Shown in pieces: positions 57,177 to 64,000 of a stretch of 64,000 bases of DNA (position 1 is its first letter; each line of letters begins with the position of its first letter). Under the pieces are notes generated by a model. That model saw nothing but the letters and a program-made list of their open reading frames with translations. It ran no database searches and was not told where the DNA came from. Made by a program: the position numbers and the translations under genes. The DNA comes from CAVVWJ01 sp035695405 (lineage in GTDB: Bacteria; Gemmatimonadota; Gemmatimonadetes; Gemmatimonadales; GWC2-71-9): positions 1 to 64,000 of the forward strand of contig DASSED010000157.1 of NCBI GenBank assembly GCA_035695405.1, read 5' to 3'.

Positions 57177-59837
57177 GTGGCCGATCCGTCAACCGCTCTC
57201 GCGCTCTACCTCGCTCTGATGAGTGTTGCTCCCCCTCCTCAGCGTGACACCGTGCCCAAGCCAAGTGATCGGGCGGCGGTTCACGCCACCCGTGTGAGCC
57301 GCGAGCTCATCGTCGATGGGATTCTGTCCGAGGCCGACTGGATCGCTGCCACTCCGGTGACCGGTTTCACTCAGCGCGAGCCCCACGAAGGGAAGCCGGC
57401 CACTGAGCCCACCGAAGTTCGAGTGCTCTACGACAATGATGCCTTGTACGTGGGCGCGCGGCTCTTCGATAGTCATCCCGATTCGGTCCGGGCCCAGCTG
57501 GCCCGGCGGGACCGGATCACCAGCTCGGATCGCTTTCTGGTATTCCTGGATTGTTATCACGACCGCCGCACCGGATTCTTCTTTGGGGTGAACGCGGCCG
57601 GCACGCTCTATGACGGAACCCTGTACAACGACGACTGGGACAGCGACACCTGGGACGGAGTATGGGAGGGCAGGGCCACACGCGACTCGCTCGGCTGGAC
57701 CGCCGAGCTCCGGATTCCCTATTCGCAGCTACGCTTTCAGCGGCAGAAGCAGAACCGTTGGGGGATCAACTTCAAGCGGGAGATAGCCCGTCGGAACGAG
57801 ACCGACTACCTGGTACGGACACCCAGCAATGGCAGTGGTTTCGTATCCCGATTCGTAGACCTCGTGGGCGTTGAAGAGGTAGCGCCGCCGCCCCGGCTCG
57901 AGCTCCTACCGTACGTCACCACCCGGGCAGAATACACCGGCCACGAGCTGGCAGATCCGTTCAACGACGGGTCTCGTCTGGGAGCCGGGCTAGGCGGAGA
58001 TCTCAAGTGGGGGATCGGCAGCAATCTGACGTTGGATGCAACGGTCAATCCGGACTTCGGTCAGGTGGAAGTGGATCCGGCAGTAGTCAACCTGAGTGAT
58101 GTCGAGACCTTCTTCGAGGAACGCCGGCCCTTCTTCGTCGAAGGCGCCAGCATCTTCGACTACGGCTCAGGAGGAGCCAATGACTTCTGGGGATTCAACT
58201 GGGCCAACCCCAGCTTTCTGTATAGCCGCCGGATCGGGCGGGCGCCTCAGGGTGAGCTGCCTGACGATTACGATTACTCCAACGTGCCGAGTGGCAGCAA
58301 CATCATTGGTGCCGCGAAGCTTTCCGGCAAAGTGGGGAACTGGAGCCTGGGGGCCCTGAGCGCCGTCACCAGCCGGGAGCACGCCCGCTTTTCTCTGGGA
58401 AGCCGGCGTTGGCAGCAGGAGGTGGAACCGCTCACCTATTACGGGGTGTACCGGGCCCAGAAGGAGCTGTCGGGGGGACGCCATGGCCTCGGGTTTATCG
58501 GCACTGTGACAGCCCGGTCCTTCGACGAAGCGACACTGCGAAGTGAGCTGAGCAGCACGGCTGCGGGGTTCGGGATCGATGGCTGGACCACGCTCGACAG
58601 GGATGGCGTATGGGTCATCAGCGGCTGGAGTGGCCTGAGTCGGGTAACCGGCACGGCAGAACGGATCCAGGCGCTACAGGAGAGCTCGGTCCACTACTTC
58701 CAGCGACCGGACGCGAGCCACTTGGGGGTAGACCCGACGGCCACCGCTTTGGCCGGCTACGCGGCCCGCGTGTCCCTGAACAAACAGAAAGGCAACTGGA
58801 TGTTCAACTCGGCAGTGGGCGTGGTCGATCCCAAGTTCGAGGTGAACGATCTCGGCTTCCAGTTTCGGGGCGACCAGATCAATTCCCACGTCATGTTCGG
58901 TCACAAGTGGACCACACCGGGCCGGATGTTCCGGAGCTGGCGCCTCAACCTGGCCGGCTTTCGGAGCTATGACTACGGCGGTGACGTGACCTGGACCGGG
59001 CTGTTTCTCACCGGCCTGTACGAGCTGAACAATTTCTCGACCGGCCGTTGGTTTGTGGCCTACAATCCCCGGACCCTCAGTGACCGGCGGACTCGGGGCG
59101 GACCATTGATGGTCAACCAACCCGGCGTCGAATGGGACTTTCAGCTCGACTCGGATCCCAACAGGCGATGGATCTACGGCTTCGGTCTTCACGGCAACCA
59201 CTATAAGGAAAACTGGGAGCAGAGCTGGAGCGCGCGGGCGGCGCTCGAATGGAAACCCGGCGCTCGCGTGTCTCTCAGAGTGGAGCCGCAGATCGAACGG
59301 ATCGGCACCTCGGCGCAGTACGTGGACACATTCGACGACGCCCTGGCTGCCAATACCTTCAGGCACCGCTACGTGTTCGCCGACCTCAGACAAACCACCC
59401 TCTCCGCCAGCCTGAGGCTCAACTGGATCTTCACGCCCCAACTCAGCCTCGAGGTTTATGCCCAGCCCCTCCTGTCCTCGGGCCACTACACCGGGTTCAA
59501 GGAGCTGGCTCGGGCCCGCAGCTTTGCGTTCAACCCCTACCCTGAACCCGCTTCAACCTCGGACCCGGACCGGATCGTAGTGGACCCGGACGGTACCGGA
59601 CCAGCCGAGTCGCACGAGATCGACGATCCGAACTTCTCTCTGGCTTCGCTGCGAGGAAACGCCGTCTTGCGATGGGAGTACCTGCCCGGCTCCACGCTTT
59701 TCCTGGTCTGGACTCAGACTCGCTCGGACAGCGAAAGCATCGGCACATTCAACACCGGACGAGCCCTCGATCGCCTGTTCGCCGCCACCGCCGACAACAT
59801 CTTTCTCATCAAGATTTCGTATTGGTGGAATCCGTAG
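57177..59837 (+). CDS. DUF5916 / CBM9-like-domain outer-membrane-type protein
   Basis: 886 residues. The N-terminal third is a family-9 carbohydrate-binding-like sandwich ('LIVDGILSEADWIAATPVTG', 'VRVLYDNDALYVGARLFDSH', 'GWTAELRIPYSQLRFQ'). The rest matches the DUF5916 pattern: 'TLDATVNPDFGQVEVDPAVV', 'LSDVETFFEERRPFFVEGAS', 'YSRRIGRAP', then many alternating strands suggesting a beta-barrel of about 16 or more strands. The C-terminus ends in 'ISYWWNP'. Such proteins are found in outer membranes of Bacteroidota and Gemmatimonadota; function unknown. GTG 57177 has GGGGGA six bases upstream. The signal peptide is weak from this start. Confidence 0.83.
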   Translation: MADPSTALALYLALMSVAPPPQRDTVPKPSDRAAVHATRVSRELIVDGILSEADWIAATPVTGFTQREPHEGKPATEPTEVRVLYDNDALYVGARLFDSHPDSVRAQLARRDRITSSDRFLVFLDCYHDRRTGFFFGVNAAGTLYDGTLYNDDWDSDTWDGVWEGRATRDSLGWTAELRIPYSQLRFQRQKQNRWGINFKREIARRNETDYLVRTPSNGSGFVSRFVDLVGVEEVAPPPRLELLPYVTTRAEYTGHELADPFNDGSRLGAGLGGDLKWGIGSNLTLDATVNPDFGQVEVDPAVVNLSDVETFFEERRPFFVEGASIFDYGSGGANDFWGFNWANPSFLYSRRIGRAPQGELPDDYDYSNVPSGSNIIGAAKLSGKVGNWSLGALSAVTSREHARFSLGSRRWQQEVEPLTYYGVYRAQKELSGGRHGLGFIGTVTARSFDEATLRSELSSTAAGFGIDGWTTLDRDGVWVISGWSGLSRVTGTAERIQALQESSVHYFQRPDASHLGVDPTATALAGYAARVSLNKQKGNWMFNSAVGVVDPKFEVNDLGFQFRGDQINSHVMFGHKWTTPGRMFRSWRLNLAGFRSYDYGGDVTWTGLFLTGLYELNNFSTGRWFVAYNPRTLSDRRTRGGPLMVNQPGVEWDFQLDSDPNRRWIYGFGLHGNHYKENWEQSWSARAALEWKPGARVSLRVEPQIERIGTSAQYVDTFDDALAANTFRHRYVFADLRQTTLSASLRLNWIFTPQLSLEVYAQPLLSSGHYTGFKELARARSFAFNPYPEPASTSDPDRIVVDPDGTGPAESHEIDDPNFSLASLRGNAVLRWEYLPGSTLFLVWTQTRSDSESIGTFNTGRALDRLFAATADNIFLIKISYWWNP

Positions 59838-59900
59838 CATCCCGAGCAGGTCCGCCGATCCCCAAGGTGTCGCTCATGGCTGAGCGTTTACCTTTCGCTC

Positions 59901-60974
59901 ATGTCGAGACTACGTCGGAGCGCGTTGGCGGTTCTTCTCGCCCTCTTCGGAGCATGTAACTCTCCCAATACCAAAGCGCCGGTGACCATGCTTCCGGCCA
60001 TAGGCGATACACTGGGCACCTCCTATTCCGAGGTGACCGATGCGGCGTGGCTGGCCGGAAATCGCTGGGCCGTGCTGGCGCCAAGCGATAACACCGTCGG
60101 ACTGGCCGACTTCGGCGAGAAAAAGGTGACCGCGCTGGGCGGTGAGAGATCCAAGGAACTGCGCAATCCGGCCAGCCTCTTCGTTGCGGGTGACACATTA
60201 TTCGTGGGCGACTGGGGACTGCGCCGGATCTCGGTCTGGACCCCTGCCGGTCGCCTGGTGCGCTCCATCCCTGCCCCGGCTTCCCTGCGGGGCGCGCTGC
60301 CGCGAGCGCGGGATCTGGGCCAGCGGTTCTATGCCGAGCTGAATCCCTCGCCGGGGCAGGACGGCAGCGGCAACCGGGATTCAGCCGCCGTCGTTCGGTC
60401 CGACGCTCAACTGATCCGGGCAGACACCATTGCTCGGCTGGCCCCTTTGGATATTGCGGAGGTGCAGGGCGACGCTGGGCGGCGGTTCGAGCGGCGGGTA
60501 TTCAGCGGGGTGGACCGCTGGGGTGTGTTGCCTGACGGATCGCTGTGGATCGGTCGGGTCTACCCCAACCGGGTAGATTGGCGGGAGCCGAATGGGCATT
60601 GGCTTCGGGGCCAGGATTTACCCGATCGGGTGCTGGAAGTCACCCGTTATGACCGAGAGCTCTTTCTTCGAAAGTTTCCGCCCGAGCTGCGGAGAACCGC
60701 GCAAGAGCTCCCGTTCGCGGCCTTGAAGCCGCCGTTCGAATGGGCGACAAACGATGCGCGAGGGCAGGTCTGGCTGGAGAAGTCGAGGGCGCCGGCCGAT
60801 TCGGTTCGTCGGTACCATGTCGTGGATCGTCGGGGCCAGTTGGTGGAGGAGATCCATCTTCAGGGGCAAGGACGGATACTCGCGATCGGGCTGAATTCGG
60901 CCATGGTCGTGGTGCCGTCCCCCCATGGCGTCCGGTTGATCAGGGTCCCATTGCCCCATCAACCATCACAGTGA
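59901..60974 (+). CDS. Lipoprotein, beta-propeller-like (paralogue 1)
   Basis: 357 residues with lipobox LFGAC near residue 19. The body shows repeated strand patterns such as 'LFVGDWGLRRISVWTPAGRL' and 'WGVLPDGSLWIGRVYPNRVD', typical of six-bladed beta-propeller (NHL/YVTN-like) proteins. The following gene encodes a paralogue with the same landmarks ('GVLPDGTAWIARGKENRVDW', '..KPPFDFA...GEVWL'). Probably binds ligands or proteins on the periplasmic side; no enzyme motif. No strong ribosome site is seen before the ATG. Confidence 0.7.
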   Translation: MSRLRRSALAVLLALFGACNSPNTKAPVTMLPAIGDTLGTSYSEVTDAAWLAGNRWAVLAPSDNTVGLADFGEKKVTALGGERSKELRNPASLFVAGDTLFVGDWGLRRISVWTPAGRLVRSIPAPASLRGALPRARDLGQRFYAELNPSPGQDGSGNRDSAAVVRSDAQLIRADTIARLAPLDIAEVQGDAGRRFERRVFSGVDRWGVLPDGSLWIGRVYPNRVDWREPNGHWLRGQDLPDRVLEVTRYDRELFLRKFPPELRRTAQELPFAALKPPFEWATNDARGQVWLEKSRAPADSVRRYHVVDRRGQLVEEIHLQGQGRILAIGLNSAMVVVPSPHGVRLIRVPLPHQPSQ

Positions 60975-61021
60975 ATCGTCGGCTCATTATCGGGTTGGTC
61001 CCCGATGCTGGAGGGAATGGC

Positions 61022-62122
61022 ATGAAGCTGCTCTCGATCTGCGGAGTGGCGGCTGTGGTGTTGGCCGGTTGCAATCGCGCCAGCAGCCAGAGTCCCAAAC
61101 TCGAGGCCAAGCTGCCGTCTCACTTCAACAACATCAGCAATGTGGTGGAGCTGAGAGATGGCACCATCGTGTTTGCCGACACCAAGGACAAGCTCTTTGT
61201 CCGGGCCAACCTCAAAAGTGGCCACGTGGATACCCTCGGCACTCATGTCGAGAGTTTGCCGGCCGACGGTCCTCCGGGTCAGTACAAGTTTCCCGGGTGG
61301 GTGGCACACCTTGGGGGAGACACGCTGGCGCTGGTGGACTTCAGTGCCATTCGAACCACGCTCTGGAGCGAGCGAGGAGAGCCTCGAGGTGTGCTTCCTA
61401 TAAAGGAAGTGGCGGGCAAGACTCCCATTTTGCTGTACGACACCACCGGCCACGGCTACAAGATCGACTATCAAGCGGTGCTCGGCGGGGGTGAGCCCGG
61501 GCGTTCAGTGAGGCCGGACAGCATCCCGGTGCTCCGGTTTACCCTCGCTGGAGGTGCGGTAGATACCGTCGGCATGCTCGCGTCGCCCGAGTACGGCGAT
61601 GCCACCTTCGGCGAGCAGGTACAAGAGGCGGCTACGGTTTTTTCGCCCAATGATTTCTTCGGAGTGCTGCCGGATGGGACCGCCTGGATCGCCCGGGGTA
61701 AAGAGAATCGGGTGGACTGGCGCGCGCCCGGAGCCACGTGGGTAGAAGGGAAGTCGCACGACTATACCCAGGTGCCCGTGACCCAGGCGGACAAGGACCG
61801 GGTGTTGGCGCAAGTGAGGGAGCACGGGAAGCAGTTCGGAATGCCGCAGGACTTGCCTATTCAGTATCCCTTTGCCGAGCACAAACCGCCCTTTGATTTC
61901 GCAATGGCCAATCCTAAGGGTGAGGTGTGGCTCCAGCGTCCCCGTTCGGAGGAGAATGCGCCGCTGGTCTACGATGTGTTCAATCGCAAGGGCAACTGGG
62001 ACCGCGCCGTTACGCTGCCGAGCGGGGCGACCCTGGCAGGATTCGGTGGGAGTGGGGTGCTGTATGCCAGCCTCAAGAACCGGGATGGAACCCGAACCGT
62101 GGGCCGGTTTCGGGTCAACTAG
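61022..62122 (+). CDS. Lipoprotein, beta-propeller-like (paralogue 2)
   Basis: 366 residues, lipobox VLAGC near residue 17. Landmarks shared with the previous gene: 'FGVLPDGTAWIARGKENRVD' , a following 'WRAPGATWVEG', and 'EHKPPFDFAMANPKGEVWLQ'. The frame opens at 60740 inside the preceding gene; ATG 61022 has GGAGGGAA upstream and begins the lipoprotein signal. Tandem duplication is likely, with clear divergence. It is convergent with the membrane-protein gene, nine bases apart. Confidence 0.72.
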   Translation: MKLLSICGVAAVVLAGCNRASSQSPKLEAKLPSHFNNISNVVELRDGTIVFADTKDKLFVRANLKSGHVDTLGTHVESLPADGPPGQYKFPGWVAHLGGDTLALVDFSAIRTTLWSERGEPRGVLPIKEVAGKTPILLYDTTGHGYKIDYQAVLGGGEPGRSVRPDSIPVLRFTLAGGAVDTVGMLASPEYGDATFGEQVQEAATVFSPNDFFGVLPDGTAWIARGKENRVDWRAPGATWVEGKSHDYTQVPVTQADKDRVLAQVREHGKQFGMPQDLPIQYPFAEHKPPFDFAMANPKGEVWLQRPRSEENAPLVYDVFNRKGNWDRAVTLPSGATLAGFGGSGVLYASLKNRDGTRTVGRFRVN

Positions 62123-62131
62123 CTCCCGTTG

Positions 62132-62857
62132 CTAATCGAGGATCGGTGGCTCGTCTCCCGGAGGGGTGTTAGGGCCGGATCGATCGGACTGGCGCCGATC
62201 GCGCCGCTGTCCCTCCTCGTACCACCGCCGGGTGATCTCACCGGCGAGCTCCCGGTTTCCCAACCCAAATGCCAGCCCCACGGCCAGTGCGGCGGCACCC
62301 AGGATAAGGGTGAACGCTGCGGTCACGATCTCTTCGGCCACGCCCACCTGCTGTAAAGCCATAAACAGCGCAATGATGATCACCGCTGCCTTGGCGATCT
62401 TGGCCAGGGTCGGCACGCCCGACACCCCGCCGGCCGATGCGACTATCAGACCACGGACAAACTCGCCGACGATGATCCCCAGGATCACGATGACGATGGC
62501 CGAGATCAGCGTGGGGATGAAGGCCAACATGGCACCGAACATCTGATTGATGCTCTCGAGGCCCAGGGCCATGCTGGCGAGCAGAATGACCACCAGCATC
62601 ACTAGCCAGAAGATCAACTTTGCCAGGGCACGGACCGGATCGAGCCGGGAGCCGGTGCGGCCGACGACTTCATCAAACCCGCCGACAGCCGCCATGCGGT
62701 TGAAGCCGAGCTTCTTCAGGATATCGTCGGCCCAGCGCTGAGCCTGCCGGGCCAGAAAATATCCGGTCAGCAGGATGACGGCGGCCCCGATCAGCGCCGG
62801 CAGGACGTTGCCGATCTGCTTGGCCCCAACCACGATTCGTTCCCAGAGATCGGTCAC
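62132..62857 (-). CDS. Membrane protein with conserved TM-helix repeats (MscS-related group)
   Basis: 241 residues with about five hydrophobic helices. 'LPALIGAAVILLTGYFLARQ' and 'FIPTLISAIVIVILGIIVGE' resemble the conserved TM-helix family found alone or fused to small mechanosensitive channels; 'AALAVGLAFGLGNRELAGEI' resembles the pore-lining TM3 of MscS, rich in Gly and Ala. No full MscS beta domain follows, only a short charged tail. It may form a small ion channel or be a subunit of one. The ATG shares four bases with the stop of the dehydrogenase gene. Confidence 0.75.
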   Translation of the reverse strand: MTDLWERIVVGAKQIGNVLPALIGAAVILLTGYFLARQAQRWADDILKKLGFNRMAAVGGFDEVVGRTGSRLDPVRALAKLIFWLVMLVVILLASMALGLESINQMFGAMLAFIPTLISAIVIVILGIIVGEFVRGLIVASAGGVSGVPTLAKIAKAAVIIIALFMALQQVGVAEEIVTAAFTLILGAAALAVGLAFGLGNRELAGEITRRWYEEGQRRDRRQSDRSGPNTPPGDEPPILD

Positions 62858-63891
62858 GGTGCCACCTCGATGACGAGTTTGCCGGTCTGTTCACCCCGTT
62901 GCAGCCGCTCGAACGCGTCGAGGCTCTGATCCAGCGGGACCACACGATCGATGATGGGCCAAAGTCTTCCCTGCCGGGCGAGACTGACGATCTCAGCGTA
63001 CTCGCGCCGGCTACCCAGGGTCGAGCCCAGGAAACTCCACTGGTGCCAAAACAGTCTGCGGAGGTCGAGCGTGACGAAGGGTCCGGTCGTGGCCCCGCAC
63101 GTCACCAGTCGGCCCCCCCGTCGCAGCGACCGCAACGAAGCCTGCCAGCTGCGCTCGCCGGCGTTGTCCACCACAACGTCGGCTCCCCGGCCGGCGGTAA
63201 TCTCGCGGACCGCGGCCGGCACATCATCCTTGTTGTGCTGCAGGGCGAATTCGGCCCCCATTCTTCGAGCCAGCTCGAGCTTCGGGTGCGAGCCGCTGGT
63301 GACGATGGTTCGCGCGCCCCGCAGCAGGGCGATCTGAAGTGCCGCGAGCGCGACACCGCCCCCGATCCCGACAATAAGCACTGTCTCCCCTGCCTCGAGC
63401 CGAGCCCGGGTCACCAGCATGCGCCAGGCGGTCAACGTGGCGAGGGAAAACGCAGCGGCCTCGGCCCAGGGCATCTCTTCCGGCACTGGCGCGAGATTCC
63501 CCGCGGGAACCACGATATACTCGGCGATCGTTCCCGAGCAGTGCTCCCCCAGGACGCGAATCCTGGAGCAGAGAGACTCTTCCCCATTGGTGCAGGCCGG
63601 GCATTCGCCACAGGAAATCGTGGGGTTTACCATGACGCGGGCGCCGAGCCGGAGCTGCCGTACCGCGGACCCCACCTCGTGAACCGTCCCCGCCCCGTCC
63701 GACCCCACAATGTGGGGAAACGAGTAGGTGACGCCGGGGAGCCCGTCCGCCACGAACAGATCGAGGTGGTTGAGGGCGCCGGCTTTCACCTGAACCAGGA
63801 CCTGATCCGGTGATTCGATGTGGGGCGTTGGCAACTCCTGTACCCGGAGCTGCTTCAGCCCGCCCGGCGCCGTCAAAACGAGCGCCTTCAT
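62854..63891 (-). CDS. Zinc-binding alcohol/quinone dehydrogenase (MDR family)
   Basis: 345-residue medium-chain dehydrogenase/reductase. The nucleotide-binding motif is 'VLIVGIGGGVALAALQIALL' (about 169-188). The structural-zinc cysteines are in 'CGECPACTNGEESLC'. At the catalytic zinc site the usual Cys is replaced: 'GALNHLDLFVADG' as in quinone reductases, so it may lack catalytic zinc and reduce double bonds or quinones with NAD(P)H. 'FPHIVGSDGAGTVHEVG' is the conserved Gly-rich segment near the substrate site. It starts at ATG 63891 with no clear ribosome site. Likely cotranscribed with the downstream membrane-protein gene. Confidence 0.85.
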   Translation of the reverse strand: MKALVLTAPGGLKQLRVQELPTPHIESPDQVLVQVKAGALNHLDLFVADGLPGVTYSFPHIVGSDGAGTVHEVGSAVRQLRLGARVMVNPTISCGECPACTNGEESLCSRIRVLGEHCSGTIAEYIVVPAGNLAPVPEEMPWAEAAAFSLATLTAWRMLVTRARLEAGETVLIVGIGGGVALAALQIALLRGARTIVTSGSHPKLELARRMGAEFALQHNKDDVPAAVREITAGRGADVVVDNAGERSWQASLRSLRRGGRLVTCGATTGPFVTLDLRRLFWHQWSFLGSTLGSRREYAEIVSLARQGRLWPIIDRVVPLDQSLDAFERLQRGEQTGKLVIEVAP

Positions 63892-64000
63892 GCTGAAAGC
63901 CGAATCAGAAGGAGGGTGTCAGGACCTGCTCCCCGGGCCTGAGAGGGATGGCAACTGGTTGGCTTCTCGGCGCCGTAGATTGCAAGAAGAGACTGAATTC
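63892..64000. other. Right edge, non-coding
   Basis: 109 bases upstream of the dehydrogenase gene; they probably hold its promoter. No gene start or clear box is seen. Confidence 0.4.

Noticed and set aside
60740..61021. 94-codon upstream extension of the second lipoprotein frame
   Set aside because: It lies inside the preceding gene; ATG 61022 begins a lipoprotein signal with a strong ribosome site.

Overview
The window looks like chromosomal DNA from a high-GC, Gram-negative (diderm), probably soil-dwelling bacterium. RND pump, TolC-type channel, TorF-like porin, many lipoprotein signals, a CBM9/DUF5916 outer-membrane-type protein, LVIVD/Ig-like surface proteins and HEAT-repeat proteins together would fit Gemmatimonadota; this is an inference from gene content and style, not a phylogenetic placement. 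No rRNA, tRNA, CRISPR array, prophage or transposase was seen. Most genes lie in tightly packed runs with ATGA, GTGA or TGATG junctions.

1-10 kb: a non-coding left edge, a hypothetical gene, a large Ig-like/LVIVD-repeat secreted protein, an O6-alkylguanine-DNA alkyltransferase-like protein, a cold-shock gene with a leader terminator, an Smr-domain protein back-to-back with a lipoprotein amino-acid-binding protein plus a chemoreceptor, a cupredoxin, a zinc-ribbon protein and signal peptidase I. 10-20 kb: two overlapping secreted metallopeptidase genes, then an RND efflux operon (pump, TolC-like channel, adaptor). 20-21.4 kb: a small membrane protein and a TorF-like porin.

21.4-37 kb is a polyamine island built around a divergent promoter region at about 29.5 kb. 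Leftward: gabT, potA, potB, potC, a puuB-like oxidase, potD and patA. Rightward: a second complete Pot-type ABC transporter, then a saccharopine/carboxynorspermidine dehydrogenase-like gene behind a hairpin-rich leader, and an aldehyde dehydrogenase. Together these can import putrescine/spermidine and turn putrescine via 4-aminobutanal and GABA into succinate semialdehyde.

37-46 kb: a DUF885 lipoprotein, a NarL-type two-component system directly upstream of hemH, hemA facing it, an Hsp20 chaperone, a small lipoprotein and a ChaN/EreA-like protein. 46-52.4 kb: a translationally coupled threonine dehydratase - response-regulator diguanylate cyclase - Ser/Thr kinase set, then gyrA. 52.5-57 kb: a coiled-coil secreted protein and an ECF sigma factor / membrane anti-sigma-like protein / two HEAT-repeat proteins operon, the best candidate here for an undescribed envelope-stress system. 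57-64 kb: a DUF5916 protein, two paralogous beta-propeller-like lipoproteins, a membrane protein of the conserved TM-helix type and a zinc-binding dehydrogenase.

Start codons were re-chosen by Shine-Dalgarno position and homology; several genes appear to use GTG, TTG or even CTG. All functions rest on reading motifs by eye; no database search was run.
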